From Labedella gwakjiensis (GTDB lineage Bacteria > Actinomycetota > Actinomycetes > Actinomycetales > Microbacteriaceae): 64,000 bases of DNA. Of the stretch, positions 1 to 9,210 are shown one piece after another (positions within the stretch are counted from its first letter, which is position 1; each line of letters starts with the position of its first letter). The notes under the pieces were generated by a model. It ran no database searches, was not told the origin of the DNA, and saw only the letters and a list, made by a program, of their open reading frames with translations. Where the stretch lies: positions 1,798,001 to 1,862,000 of the forward strand of contig NZ_PYAU01000001.1 in assembly GCF_003014675.1 (NCBI RefSeq). Direction: 5' to 3'. The position numbers and the translations under genes were made by a program.

Positions 1-48
1 TGGGCGCACGGCGACGAATAGACTGACCAGGCGTCGAAAGGACCACCC

Positions 49-1566
49 GTGAAGACCCATTTCCTCCGCACACACCGGAGTTCAGAGAACCTGCAGCGGG
101 AGGGCCAGCTGGCCTGGGCCGTCGCCGAGGTCGCGGCGGATCCGGTGGAGGTCACGCCGGAGGTCGCCGACATGGTGGTCAACAGGGTCATCGACAACGC
201 GGCGGTCGCGACGGCCTCGCTGAACCGTGCACCGGTCGTGTCCGCCCGCTCGCAGGCCCTCGCGCACCCCGTGACGACGGGCGGCGACGGAGCCACCGTC
301 TTCGGTCCCGACCAGGCCAGGCGCGTGTCCCCGGAGTGGGCGGCCTGGGCCAACGGCGTCGCCGTGCGTGAGCTCGACTTCCACGACACGTTCCTCGCCG
401 CGGAGTACTCGCACCCCGGTGACAACATCCCGCCGATCGTCGCCGTCGCGCAGCACGTCGGCGCCACGGGCCACGACGTCGTCCGCGGCATCGCCACGGG
501 CTACGAGATCCAGGTGGACCTCGTGAAGGCCATCAGCCTGCACGCCCACAAGATCGACCATGTCGCGCACCTCGGCCCGTCGGCCGCCGCGGGCATCGGC
601 ACGCTCCTCGGCCTCCCCGTCGAGACGATCTTCCAGGCCGTGGGCCAGGCGCTCCACACGACCACCGCCACCCGCCAGTCGCGGAAGGGCCAGATCTCCA
701 CGTGGAAGGCCCACGCGCCGGCCTTCGCGGGGAAGATGGCGGTCGAGGCGATCGATCGCGCCATGCGCGGGCAGACCTCGCCCGAGCCCATCTGGGAGGG
801 CGAGGACGGCGTCATCGCCTGGCTGCTCGGCGGGCCGGAGGCCACGTACGACGTGCCGCTGCCCGAGGCCGGCGAGGCGAAGCGCGCCATCCTCGACACG
901 TACACGAAGGAGCACTCGGCGGAGTACCAGGCGCAAGCGTGGATCGACCTCGCGCGCCGCGTGCACGCCGAGCACCCCGAACTCACCGACCCGGCTCGCG
1001 TCGAGTCGATCGTGCTGCACTCGTCGCACCACACGCACTACGTGATCGGCTCGGGTTCGGGCGACCCTCAGAAGTACGACCCCACGGCCTCGCGCGAGAC
1101 GCTCGACCACTCCATCCCGTACATCGTCGCTGTGGCGCTGCAGGACGGCGGCTGGCACCACGCCGACTCGTACACGCCCGAGCGGGCCGGTCGTCCCGAC
1201 ACCGTGGAGCTGTGGCGCAAGATCACCACCGCGGAGGACGAGGAGTGGACGCGCCGCTACCACTCGACCGACCCGGCGGAGAAGGCCTTCGGCGGTCGCC
1301 TCGTGGCGACGCTCACGGACGGCTCGACGATCGTCGAGGAGATCGCCGTGGCGGACGCGCATCCGCTCGGCGCCCGTCCGTTCGGTCGCGAGCAGTACGT
1401 GCAGAAGTTCCGCACCCTCGCGCGCGGCGTGCTCGAGGAGCCGGAGATCGAGCGCTTCCTCGGCCTCGCCGAGCGCCTGCCGGAGCTCGATGCACAGGAG
1501 CTGCGCGGCCTCACGATCCAGCGCGGTGCCGGTTCCCTCGAGGTCTCGCCCCGCGGCTTGTTCTAG
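49..1566 (+). CDS. prpD: MmgE/PrpD family protein, probable 2-methylcitrate dehydratase
   Basis: The 505-residue product has the length and sequence character of PrpD, which dehydrates 2-methylcitrate to 2-methylaconitate in the methylcitrate cycle for propionyl-CoA disposal in the cytoplasm. The N-terminal part (residues about 20-250) is the helical MmgE/PrpD domain, with the family-like stretches [11 protein letters not shown] near residue 45 and the [17 protein letters not shown] region near 125. The GTG start at 49 is chosen because AAAGGA lies at positions 37-42 with 6 bases of spacing. In actinobacteria prpD is normally followed or preceded by prpB and prpC; neither is downstream here (the next gene is on the other strand), so if a prp operon exists its other members lie upstream of the window. 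The assignment to the family is firm; the exact substrate is inferred. Confidence 0.9.
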   Translation: MKTHFLRTHRSSENLQREGQLAWAVAEVAADPVEVTPEVADMVVNRVIDNAAVATASLNRAPVVSARSQALAHPVTTGGDGATVFGPDQARRVSPEWAAWANGVAVRELDFHDTFLAAEYSHPGDNIPPIVAVAQHVGATGHDVVRGIATGYEIQVDLVKAISLHAHKIDHVAHLGPSAAAGIGTLLGLPVETIFQAVGQALHTTTATRQSRKGQISTWKAHAPAFAGKMAVEAIDRAMRGQTSPEPIWEGEDGVIAWLLGGPEATYDVPLPEAGEAKRAILDTYTKEHSAEYQAQAWIDLARRVHAEHPELTDPARVESIVLHSSHHTHYVIGSGSGDPQKYDPTASRETLDHSIPYIVAVALQDGGWHHADSYTPERAGRPDTVELWRKITTAEDEEWTRRYHSTDPAEKAFGGRLVATLTDGSTIVEEIAVADAHPLGARPFGREQYVQKFRTLARGVLEEPEIERFLGLAERLPELDAQELRGLTIQRGAGSLEVSPRGLF

Positions 1567-1609
1567 GGGCGGCGGACCGGGCGTCGGGCGGGACGAGCGT
1601 CGGGCGGGA
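1567..1609. repeat. short imperfect direct repeat after prpD
   Basis: A 16-base unit, GCGTCGGGCGGGACKA, occurs twice in a row between the prpD stop and the converging small HTH gene. It is probably slippage in GC-rich non-coding DNA. No clear terminator hairpin is visible here. Confidence 0.45.
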
Positions 1610-2041
1610 CTAGCGCGGAAGCGTGCCGCCGCCCTCTGATGGCGTAATGCTCTCGAGGAACGCGACGATCAGCGTGCTCGCCGGGTGGAGGGTTTGGCCG
1701 TGTGACGCGCCGCGCCCGTCGGTCCGTGCGACCGAGGGGCCGATGAGCCGACGGAAGTCGTCGAGCCGAATCGGACCGTCGGTTCCCGCGCGCGCCCGGG
1801 CCGATTGGACCGTCACGTCGAGAGCATCGGCGAGCACGTGGAGGGGGATGCCGAGCGCCCGCATCCCACCGAGCAGGTGCCGGGTGTTCCGGAATGCGCG
1901 GCGGCGGTTCGGGCCGGAGGTCTCGTCCTCCGCACGTCGGGCCCGCTGGAGCAGCGCCGACAGGGCCCTCTCGACTCCGGGTGTGAGTGCGACCGTCGTC
2001 GGGTCCTCGGCATGTGCGGGCCGAGCGTGCGCGATCACCAT
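1610..2041 (-). CDS. small protein with a possible helix-turn-helix, function unknown
   Basis: This 143-residue protein is not assigned to a named family. Residues about 52-95 contain a helical stretch reading LGIPLHVLADALDVTVQSARARAG, which resembles a helix-turn-helix (LADALDVTVQSARAR), so DNA binding is plausible. The ATG at 2041 is preceded by GAAAGGA with 6 bases of spacing, which decides this start over longer upstream versions of the frame. It diverges from the AraC-type regulator at 2268 and the two may share control of the 226-base gap. Function is not inferred beyond possible DNA binding. Confidence 0.6.
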   Translation of the reverse strand: MVIAHARPAHAEDPTTVALTPGVERALSALLQRARRAEDETSGPNRRRAFRNTRHLLGGMRALGIPLHVLADALDVTVQSARARAGTDGPIRLDDFRRLIGPSVARTDGRGASHGQTLHPASTLIVAFLESITPSEGGGTLPR

Positions 2042-2267
2042 ATGCGTCCTTTCGTCGAGGTCCGGGCGGCGTGTCCCGGAGAGAGCATCCCCAGGGTCAC
2101 AGATGCGGACGCCGTCCGGGTGTAGGGGGTCTGCTTCGCCGGCAAGTCCGCCGGAATTGTCCTTTCCGCCTGCAGGATTTGTCCACACTCTGGCAAAATG
2201 GCACCACGCCTGGCGAACCGTATCCATCGGGGGTGCCGTGACGCCGACGAGAGGGCATCGGGCTGCG
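2042..2267. promoter_or_regulatory. divergent intergenic region between HTH protein and AraC regulator
   Basis: This 226-base gap is the only place promoters for both flanking genes can sit. The ribosome binding site of the minus-strand gene is at its left edge. The stretch around 2150-2190 (GGAATTGTCC, ATTTGTCCACACTC) is less GC-rich than its surroundings and is the likely promoter zone. No perfect palindrome was recognised. Confidence 0.4.
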
Positions 2268-3140
2268 ATGACGATGGGTACGGTAGCCGCCGAGAAGTGC
2301 GACGATTTCGGTTGGCAGCCCCGTGGCGCGATCGACCCCGGCCTCGTCGCCGACACGATGCAGAATCCGTATGTCGGTCTCGGACGTGCCTGGTCGAACT
2401 CGGCAGGCTACAGCCTGGCTGCCGGGGAGAACCTCGCGTACCTCGTGTACACGGTCGAGGGCGGGTTCGATTTCACCGTCGACGGCGAGAGTGTCGAGAC
2501 GGCGGCGAGCTCGCTCATCCTCCTCGACGGTGCCGCGCCGACCACCGCACGGACCCTCAGCGAGACCGCCCGCTTCGTCTGGTACGTCAAGCCGACGATC
2601 CTCGCGTCGGGGCGAGGGCGGTTCCGGTTCCACGAGCCCATCCCCATGCGGAACGCGTCGCTCCGTGCCCTCCTCGCCCTGACCAACACCGTCCTCAACT
2701 CCCCGCTGCCCGCCACGGGGTCGGCGAGGGCGCACCTCGGCATCGCGGTCGAGCATCTCGTCGCCGGGGCTCTCGACGAGGAGAGGGCGAGCGGCGGCGA
2801 CGACGACGCGATGCACCGCGACGGCCTGTTCATGGCCGCCCAACTCGCCATCGAGACGCACTTCCGTGACCCCGGCCTCACCGTCGGACGGCTCGCGAGG
2901 GAGCTGTCGGTGAGCGTTCGTACCGTGCACGATGCGTTCAGCAGGTTCGGAACGACGCCGCGCCGCGAAGTCGAGCGCCGGCGCGTCAGCGAGATCGACC
3001 GCCTGACGGACGACGCCCGACGGTCGTCGTCGCAGACCGCCGAGGCCGTCGGCTTCACCTCGGCGAGGCAGTTGAACCGGGCCATCGCACGCGCGCGGCC
3101 GGGCACGGCGCATCCCGCGGCCGAGCGCGACGAGCGGTGA
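2268..3140 (+). CDS. AraC family transcriptional regulator
   Basis: The 290-residue protein has a cupin-like AraC-ligand-binding region (residues about 20-130, with YTVEGGFDFTVDGE as the effector-binding beta segment) and a C-terminal AraC-type double helix-turn-helix (about residues 195-285; GLTVGRLARELSVSVRTVHDAF is the first HTH). The layout matches the AraC-binding-like regulators of actinobacteria that activate catabolic genes. ATG 2268 is chosen because it starts just before the conserved region; a GTG at 2238 is in frame and cannot be excluded. Its target is not evident; the small HTH gene, the thioesterase and prpD are neighbours. Confidence 0.85.
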   Translation: MTMGTVAAEKCDDFGWQPRGAIDPGLVADTMQNPYVGLGRAWSNSAGYSLAAGENLAYLVYTVEGGFDFTVDGESVETAASSLILLDGAAPTTARTLSETARFVWYVKPTILASGRGRFRFHEPIPMRNASLRALLALTNTVLNSPLPATGSARAHLGIAVEHLVAGALDEERASGGDDDAMHRDGLFMAAQLAIETHFRDPGLTVGRLARELSVSVRTVHDAFSRFGTTPRREVERRRVSEIDRLTDDARRSSSQTAEAVGFTSARQLNRAIARARPGTAHPAAERDER

Positions 3141-3238
3141 CCGAACCGTCGCGATGAGGGCGTCGCTCACACGAGAGGCGAGGGCGAGCGCGGCGTCGCG
3201 ACCGCGAGACCGAGCCGGGGACGGGTACCGTCGACCGC

Positions 3239-3799
3239 ATGCACCTCATCCTCCGGACACTGCTCGTGATCGCTCGCGCGCAGGCGAGATTCCGCCGCGG
3301 CCGCACCATTGGGCACTACGACGTGGGGCGCATCCGCCTCACCACCCTGCCGACGGATCTCGACCTCAACGGTCACATGAACAACGGCGTGTACTTCTCG
3401 ATGCTCGACCTCGGCCGGTTCGAGCTCACGATTCGCAGCGGCATCTACACGATCTTCCAGAAGCACGGGTGGTACCCGGTGGTGGCGTCGGAGACGATCA
3501 CCTTCCGCAAGTCGCTTAAGCTGTGGCAGCGGTTCACGATCGAGTCGCGCATCGTCGGGTACGACGAGCGCGCCGTGATCATGGACCAGCGCATCGTCGT
3601 GCGCGGCGAGGTCTACGCTCGCGCCATCATCCGGGCGCGGATCCTCAGCAAGAGCAGCGGTCCCGTGCCGATGGCCGACGTGCTCGCCGCGGTGGGAGTG
3701 CCACCGCGAACCCTGCACAAGGAGGAGTGGATCGAACGCTGGGCGGACGACGTGCTGCTCCCGTCCACGCGCCAGCCGGCGCCGTCGGAGTGGGATTGA
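3239..3799 (+). CDS. acyl-CoA thioesterase-like protein (hotdog fold)
   Basis: A 186-residue protein with the hotdog-fold thioesterase signature at residues about 41-60 (DLNGHMNNGVYFSMLDLGR), in which the Asp and the HMNN stretch form the active-site helix of 4HBT-like enzymes. Such enzymes hydrolyse acyl-CoA thioesters in the cytoplasm; related actinobacterial and eukaryotic (THEM6-like) proteins have no settled substrate. A TACCGT hexamer at 3226-3231 lies 7 bases upstream of ATG 3239, which supports this start and a leaderless transcript. It stands alone on the plus strand after the AraC regulator. Confidence 0.8.
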   Translation: MHLILRTLLVIARAQARFRRGRTIGHYDVGRIRLTTLPTDLDLNGHMNNGVYFSMLDLGRFELTIRSGIYTIFQKHGWYPVVASETITFRKSLKLWQRFTIESRIVGYDERAVIMDQRIVVRGEVYARAIIRARILSKSSGPVPMADVLAAVGVPPRTLHKEEWIERWADDVLLPSTRQPAPSEWD

Positions 3800-3899
3800 C
3801 GGGATTCCGCCCGGCAGGAACGGGTCCGTCCGCGGTCGCGGGGCGCTGACCCCGCGCGGTGGGGGACCGATGTCGTGGGGTCGGGTTAGGGTTGCCGCA

Positions 3900-5081
3900 A
3901 TGTCCGATCCCGTCACCCTCGCCGAGCTTCCGCAGCTCGCCGACATCACCGCGCCGATCGAGCCCCTGCTCGAGTTCGGTGCTGTCGAGCGTCATGCTGT
4001 CGACAGTTATGCCGTCGACAGTCATGCGGTCGAGGGGCGAGCAGCCGAGGCGCGGGCGGTGGGATCCCGATCGCTCGCCGGCCAGACCGTCGCTGCGCTG
4101 ACCGACGCGGCGCCGTCACCTCGTTCGCGGTCGACCGCATCGTCCCGCCCGGCTCCGGACCCGCATGTGTCCACGGTCTACCGACCCACCGGACACATCG
4201 ACCTCGCCGCCACCGTCACGGTGTTCTCCCGCGGGGGAGACGGGCCGTGCTTCCGCCGCGACTCGTCCGGCGTGTGGCTCACGATGCGCACGCCCCTCGG
4301 CGGCGCCACCCTGTGGTTGCGTCAGCGGCGCGGTTCGGGGGACGGCGGCGAGATCGATGCGCGTGCCTGGGGCCCCGGCCGCGAGTGGGCGATCGCGCGC
4401 GTGCCGCATCTCCTCGGTGCGGACGACGACTGGTCGGCGCTCGACGTGTCTTCGAGTCCGCTCCTGTCTGAGGTGCTGCGACGCAATCCCGGCATCCGAC
4501 TGGCGTCCGGCGGACTCGTCTTCGAGATGCTCGTACCGGCCATCATCGAGCAGAAGGTCACGGTCGTGGAGGCGTGGGGGGCATGGCGGCGACTCGTTCG
4601 GCGCCACGGCGAGGCGGCGCCCGGCCCCGCCCCCGAGGGCATGTTCGTCGTGCCGAGCGCCGAAGCCTGGCGTTTCATCCCCAGTTGGGAGTGGCATGCG
4701 GCAGGAGTGGATCCGCGTCGCTCGCAGACCGTCGTGCGCGCCAGCCGTGTGGCCGAGGCGATCGACCGCGCGGCCGACGCCCACCCGCTCGAGGCCGGTC
4801 GTCGGCTGCAGAGCCTCCCGGGCATCGGCGTGTGGACGTCGGCCGAGGTCACGCTGCGCGCCCATGGCGACGCCGACGCTGTGAGCGTCGGCGACTACCA
4901 TCTGGCGGCCACCGTGGGCACGGCGCTCACGGGGCAGCCGGTGGACGACGACGGCATGCTCGAGCTCCTCGCGCCATGGGCCGGGCAGCGTCAGCGCGTG
5001 CTCCGCCTCATCGAGCTGAGCGGCATCCGGAAGCCGCGTCGCGGCCCGCGCATCACGATCCAGGACCATCGCAGCCACTGA
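3900..5081 (+). CDS. DNA-3-methyladenine glycosylase family protein (AlkA-type, HhH-GPD)
   Basis: The 393-residue product is an HhH-GPD base-excision glycosylase, which removes alkylated bases from DNA. The helix-hairpin-helix is at about residues 304-316 (SLPGIGVWTSAEV) and the catalytic aspartate is probably D332 in VSVGDYHLA. The N-terminal 85 residues are unusual: low complexity with the repeated motif AVDSYAVDSHAVEG and rich in Ala, Arg and Ser, with no counterpart in AlkA. The start ATG 3900 follows a TAGGGT hexamer at 3887-3892 by 7 bases, so a leaderless mRNA is likely; an in-frame ATG at 3870 lies upstream of that promoter. Confidence 0.85.
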   Translation: MSDPVTLAELPQLADITAPIEPLLEFGAVERHAVDSYAVDSHAVEGRAAEARAVGSRSLAGQTVAALTDAAPSPRSRSTASSRPAPDPHVSTVYRPTGHIDLAATVTVFSRGGDGPCFRRDSSGVWLTMRTPLGGATLWLRQRRGSGDGGEIDARAWGPGREWAIARVPHLLGADDDWSALDVSSSPLLSEVLRRNPGIRLASGGLVFEMLVPAIIEQKVTVVEAWGAWRRLVRRHGEAAPGPAPEGMFVVPSAEAWRFIPSWEWHAAGVDPRRSQTVVRASRVAEAIDRAADAHPLEAGRRLQSLPGIGVWTSAEVTLRAHGDADAVSVGDYHLAATVGTALTGQPVDDDGMLELLAPWAGQRQRVLRLIELSGIRKPRRGPRITIQDHRSH

Positions 5082-5158
5082 CCGCGCCGTGGTCTGTCGT
5101 GGCGCGTTTCGACGGGCTCAGCGACCGTGTGCGTGCGTGTGTGGATGGGTTGTCGCGG
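5082..5158. other. short convergent gap with TG-rich tract
   Basis: This 77-base gap separates the converging glycosylase and flavoprotein genes. It contains an alternating GTGTGCGTGCGTGTGTGG tract at about 5127-5145. No terminator hairpin with a T run was recognised. Confidence 0.4.
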
Positions 5159-6736
5159 TCAGATGAAGTGGGGCTGGGCGAAGACGCGGTCGGGGTCGAC
5201 GGCCTTCTTGATCGCGGCGAGTCGATCCGCGTTGGCTCCGAAGTAGTCGCGCGCCGGGTCCTCGACGGCCGCATCCGCATAGTTCACATATGCGGACGTA
5301 CCCCACGCGGGAATCATGGAGAACCTCGTGCCGCGCACGAACGCGTCGAACGGCGCCGGGTCCGTGCCGTCGGCGAAGGTCGCCGTGTACTGCACCGTGT
5401 AGAGAGCATTCCGGAACGGCACGGGTGTCGCGTCGGCGGCGACTCGGGCGACCGCGCCGCCGAGGGCGTCCAAGGCGACACCTCCCTCGACGAGGCCCGC
5501 CATGGCCGCCGCCGCGGTGACGGCGTCGACGAGCTGGGTCGCCTCGGCCACGGTGAGTGCGCGGCTGCCGATGCTCGAGGTGGCGCTCGCCGACACCCGC
5601 GTGAGCACGCCGCCCGAACCCGTGGTGCATTCCTCCGCGGTGGAGCATCCGGCGTAGTGGAGCATCGCGTCGGAGTACGACCGGCGAACCGGATCCGTCG
5701 ACGTGGCCCGGATCCCGAAGCGCCACACGAGCGGGTCCGTGAACTCGTCGAGGAGAGGCTGGAGTTCCTCTGCCGGCCCGGTCCACGTACCCGACACGGT
5801 GATGGACGGTCCGGACGCGTGACGTCCCCCGCCGAGCATCTTCAGCGTGGACCAGAGCCGGTCGTCGGCTGCGGGGGCCCACTCCTCCCACGCTCCGAGC
5901 ACCGAGACGGCGTCCTCCCACGGGAAGGCGAACGAGAAGGATGAGACCTCCGGTGCCGCCCGGGTGGTGAACGTGAGTGAGGTGACGACCCCGATCGACC
6001 CGCCACCGCCACCGCGGCACGCCCAGAAGATGTCGCTCTCCGTGTCGGCGTTCGCGCGGACGACGCGGCCGTCGGCCGTGACGATCTCGACCTCCGTGAG
6101 CTGATCGGACGTGAGCCCGAACGAGCGCGACAGCACACCGACGCCGCCGCCCAACGTGATCCCCCCGATGCCGACGGTTCCGCACGACCCGGACCCGATG
6201 GCTCGACCCGCCTCGCCGAGGGCCGCGTACACGGCGGCGAGACGCGCCCCCGGTCCCACGGTGAGGCTCTCGCCGGAGACGGTCGCCGCATCGAGCCCGG
6301 ACGTGTCGATGACGAGGGACGAGGGCACATCGGTGCCGTCCGCGCCACCGGCAGACCATCCGGGGTAGCTGTGGCCACCGGAGCGGAGCGCCACGGGCAC
6401 GCCGGCGGCACGCGCGAAGGCGAGACCGGCTACGACGTCGTCCACCGAAGCGGCCAGAAGGATGCCGTCGGGTCGCGCGGTGTCGTAGCGGGGATTCTGC
6501 ACGAGCCGAGCCGTGTCATAGCCGGGATCGGCATAGCGGAGGACCGAGCCGTCGACCGATTCGGCGAACTGCTCCCAGGTGAGCGGAGTGGGCGTTGGAG
6601 TCTGTGTCGGCGCGACGGCCGAGTCCTCCGGCGCGCATCCGACGAGAGCCAGGAGGGCGCCGGCACCGAAAGCGGTGGCCCCGCCGACGATGAGCGTCCT
6701 CCGACGGACCGGGAGACCGGAAGCAGGGGAGGGCAT
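5159..6736 (-). CDS. exported FAD-binding oxidoreductase (berberine bridge enzyme-like), Tat lipoprotein
   Basis: The 525-residue protein begins with a twin-arginine signal (VRRRTLIVGG, residues 10-19) followed by a lipobox with cysteine 34 (LVGC), so it should be a Tat-exported, lipid-anchored protein. It carries a PCMH-type FAD domain: His122 in RSGGHSYPGWS and Cys185 in GSCGTVGIGG are in the positions used for bicovalent FAD attachment in berberine-bridge enzymes and carbohydrate oxidases. The C-terminus (NYADAAVEDPARDYFG) is the BBE domain. Such enzymes oxidise sugars or secondary metabolites with O2. TACGTT ends 6 bases before ATG 6736, giving a leaderless start. It diverges from the kinase/ABC operon. 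Confidence 0.88.
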   Translation of the reverse strand: MPSPASGLPVRRRTLIVGGATAFGAGALLALVGCAPEDSAVAPTQTPTPTPLTWEQFAESVDGSVLRYADPGYDTARLVQNPRYDTARPDGILLAASVDDVVAGLAFARAAGVPVALRSGGHSYPGWSAGGADGTDVPSSLVIDTSGLDAATVSGESLTVGPGARLAAVYAALGEAGRAIGSGSCGTVGIGGITLGGGVGVLSRSFGLTSDQLTEVEIVTADGRVVRANADTESDIFWACRGGGGGSIGVVTSLTFTTRAAPEVSSFSFAFPWEDAVSVLGAWEEWAPAADDRLWSTLKMLGGGRHASGPSITVSGTWTGPAEELQPLLDEFTDPLVWRFGIRATSTDPVRRSYSDAMLHYAGCSTAEECTTGSGGVLTRVSASATSSIGSRALTVAEATQLVDAVTAAAAMAGLVEGGVALDALGGAVARVAADATPVPFRNALYTVQYTATFADGTDPAPFDAFVRGTRFSMIPAWGTSAYVNYADAAVEDPARDYFGANADRLAAIKKAVDPDRVFAQPHFI

Positions 6737-6883
6737 TATGCCAACGTAGACCGAGTCGTCGACGAAAACCGCCCCTTGCGGCAAAAATGTGAGCAACTCT
6801 CACACCACGTCTTCGACAGCGAGTAGAAACTCTGCATTGTCAACGGGCCGAGACCGCCACCACGCAAAACTTATGCTCGGACG
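6737..6883. promoter_or_regulatory. divergent promoter region, BBE oxidase and kinase/ABC operon
   Basis: Two face-out -10 hexamers are visible: TACGTT on the minus strand at 6743-6748 and TATGCT on the plus strand at 6872-6877, each 6 bases from its start codon. The middle part (6770-6860) contains the AT-richer GTGAGCAACTCTCACACC, in which GTGAG and CTCAC form a short inverted repeat that could bind a regulator. No regulator gene is adjacent. Confidence 0.55.
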
Positions 6884-7921
6884 ATGTTGCTCCGGCTGCC
6901 CGATTCGGGCGAGGTCGCCCCGGTGGTCCGGTCGCAATTCGACGTGCCGATCGTGTCGCTCGCGCCGGTCATCGGAGGATGGGACGAAGACGCGGCGGTG
7001 TGGGACGGCCTCGACGAGAACGGTCGACGGTGGGCCGTCAAGACCTCGCGTCGTGACATCACCTTCGGCTTGGCGGTGGCCTCCTCGCTCGCCGAGGAGG
7101 GGACGCTCGGGATCGTGGCGCCGCTGCGCGCCTGTGACGGCCGTCCGTGGGCCGAGTCCGGCGGTGCGATCGTGACGGTCGCTCCGTGGGTCGACGGCCT
7201 CGACGCGAGCGATCTCGGAACCGAAGACGTCGACTGGGAACGGTTCGGCGGTACCCTGCGGGCGATCCACGACCACCCGGCGCCTCCTCGACCGCGCCCG
7301 GTTCGGAGGGGCATCCGACGATCCCGACGCTCGATGGCCGCTCTCATCGACGGCCTCGACCGGCGCTTCGACGTCGAGACGATCTCGGTACCCGGCGGCG
7401 ACGCCCTGCGCGCGACATGGCGGTCCGCGCGGGGAAGGGTCGACGCCCTGGCTGCAGCGGAACGGCTGCTCAAGCGTCGGCGAACCGCCGTTTCCCGCGT
7501 GACCCTCCACGGTGACCCGCACCTCGGCAACGTCGTCCTCGACTCCGCCGGCGGGCCGTGGCTCATCGACTTCGACGAGTCGACCGTGGCGCCGCGTGAA
7601 GTCGACCTCATGCTCATCGAGCTCGGCGTGCTCTTCTCGCTCCCCATCTCGGACGAGCAGCGCTGTCGGTTCCGCACCGGCTATGGGAGCGACGCCCCGG
7701 TCGACGAGGAGCGGCTCGCCCGCTTCGGCGCCGTGCGCGCGATTGAAGACCTCGTCTGGACCCTCCACCGCGCCCTCGATGACGACCCGCGCGCGCCCGC
7801 CGGCTATGACGAGACCCTCGACGGCATGCTCGGGCCGGCCGGTCAGATGGCGGCCGTCGAGCGGGCGCTCGAGCGGCTCGACACGATCCCTCCCCGCACC
7901 ACGAGTAAGGAACAACGATGA
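6884..7921 (+). CDS. APH-fold phosphotransferase (aminoglycoside/choline kinase-like)
   Basis: A 345-residue kinase-fold protein with the catalytic loop HGDPHLGN at residues about 209-216 and the metal-binding DFD at about 227-229 of GPWLIDFDES, as in aminoglycoside phosphotransferases, choline kinases and homoserine kinase-like enzymes. The stop codon overlaps the start of the ABC binding-protein gene by 4 bases (ATGA), so the two are translationally coupled. That context argues for phosphorylating an imported metabolite or sugar rather than for drug resistance (inference). TATGCT lies 6 bases before ATG 6884, so the operon probably starts with a leaderless mRNA here. Confidence 0.85.
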   Translation: MLLRLPDSGEVAPVVRSQFDVPIVSLAPVIGGWDEDAAVWDGLDENGRRWAVKTSRRDITFGLAVASSLAEEGTLGIVAPLRACDGRPWAESGGAIVTVAPWVDGLDASDLGTEDVDWERFGGTLRAIHDHPAPPRPRPVRRGIRRSRRSMAALIDGLDRRFDVETISVPGGDALRATWRSARGRVDALAAAERLLKRRRTAVSRVTLHGDPHLGNVVLDSAGGPWLIDFDESTVAPREVDLMLIELGVLFSLPISDEQRCRFRTGYGSDAPVDEERLARFGAVRAIEDLVWTLHRALDDDPRAPAGYDETLDGMLGPAGQMAAVERALERLDTIPPRTTSKEQR

Positions 7922-9210
7922 CCACACGACGAATGGCCCTCGCGGGCCTGGGTGTCGCCAGCGCCGTCGCGCTGACCGGCTGCACCGGCTTCACGGGCGG
8001 AGGGGCCGGAGGCGACGCCGCCGACGGCTCGCTCACCTTCACCACCTGGGCGAGCGAATCGGAGGAGGCCGCCTTCACCTCCCTCGTCGAGCGCTTCGAG
8101 TCCGAGAACGAGGGGGTGGACATCGACCTCAATGTCGTCCCGTACGACCAGATGTTCACGAACATCGACGCTCAGTTGAGCACGGGGGAGGCGCCCGACG
8201 TCTTCCGCGTGGACTACGGCAACCTCGGCGTCTACTCGAGCCAGGACCAGCTGCTCGACCTGAGCGGCTACGTCACCGACGAGGAGTCGAGCCTGTTCAC
8301 ACCGGCCATGTGGGAGGCGGTCTCCTACGACGGCGTTCCCTACGGGGTGCCCCACCAGACCGACGTCTCGGCGCTCCTCCTCAACATCCCGATGCTCGAG
8401 GCGGCCGGGATCACCGACATCCCGACCACGCAGGAGGATGCGTGGACGTGGGACGAGTTCGCCGACGTCGCCACGACCCTCCGTGCCTCCCTCCCCGAGG
8501 ACAAGTACCCCTTCGTCTACAACTGGCAGCTCGGCGGCACGCCCCGATGGCTCAGTTGGCTCTTCCAGGCCGACGGCGCGCTCCTCGAGGAGGACGGCAC
8601 GACCCCGGCCGTCGACTCGGCCGCCGGCGCCGAGGCCCTCGACTTCACGAAGAGCTTCTACGACAACGGCTGGGTGCCGCCCACGAGCTCGGTGAAGGCT
8701 TCCACGTACGCCGATGCCTTCTTCACCGAGGAATCCGTGGCGATGGCCTTTGCCGGGTCCTTCCTCGTGCCGGACATCGACAACCTCGCGGGCTTCGAAT
8801 GGGCCGCGACGCCCATGCCCGTGAACGACCGCGGCGCGACCGACCTCGGTGGCAACGCCCTCGTCGCCACGAAGGACACCTCGAACCCCGAGCTGGCGGC
8901 GCAATTCCTCGAGTTCATGGTCCAGGCGGACACGATGTCCGAGTTCTGCGCGGCCACGAACGAACTCCCGACCCGCACCGACATCGACCCGTCGGCGATC
9001 GAGTTCGCGGTGCGGCCCGATGTGATGCCCGTGTTCGTCGAGCAGGCCACGACGATCGAGCCGGAGGACGTGAAGCAACTGACCTCGCCGTACCTCGCCG
9101 AGATCGCTGTGGCGATGCAGGATCAGCTCGAGGCCGCTTTCGTGAGCGGGCAGAGCACCGAGGACACGCTCGCGAACCTCAGCTCGGCGATCGAACAGGC
9201 GACCGACTGA
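7918..9210 (+). CDS. ABC transporter substrate-binding lipoprotein, sugar (CUT1) type
   Basis: The 430-residue protein is an extracellular solute-binding protein of the carbohydrate type. It has a signal peptide with a lipobox at residues 19-22 (LTGC) and a TTRRMALAG twin-arginine start, so it may be Tat-exported and lipid-anchored. The family pattern SLTFTTWASESEEAAF at about residue 37 and GEAPDVFRVDYGNL near 95 are typical of CUT1 binding proteins. It starts inside the end of the kinase gene and is followed by two permeases. No ATPase gene is in the operon, so a shared MsmK/UgpC-like ATPase encoded elsewhere is expected. Confidence 0.93.
   Translation: MTTRRMALAGLGVASAVALTGCTGFTGGGAGGDAADGSLTFTTWASESEEAAFTSLVERFESENEGVDIDLNVVPYDQMFTNIDAQLSTGEAPDVFRVDYGNLGVYSSQDQLLDLSGYVTDEESSLFTPAMWEAVSYDGVPYGVPHQTDVSALLLNIPMLEAAGITDIPTTQEDAWTWDEFADVATTLRASLPEDKYPFVYNWQLGGTPRWLSWLFQADGALLEEDGTTPAVDSAAGAEALDFTKSFYDNGWVPPTSSVKASTYADAFFTEESVAMAFAGSFLVPDIDNLAGFEWAATPMPVNDRGATDLGGNALVATKDTSNPELAAQFLEFMVQADTMSEFCAATNELPTRTDIDPSAIEFAVRPDVMPVFVEQATTIEPEDVKQLTSPYLAEIAVAMQDQLEAAFVSGQSTEDTLANLSSAIEQATD

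Noticed and set aside
6884-7921. Aminoglycoside resistance gene
   Set aside because: The kinase fold matches, but translational coupling to a sugar importer makes a metabolic kinase more likely; no resistance context is present.
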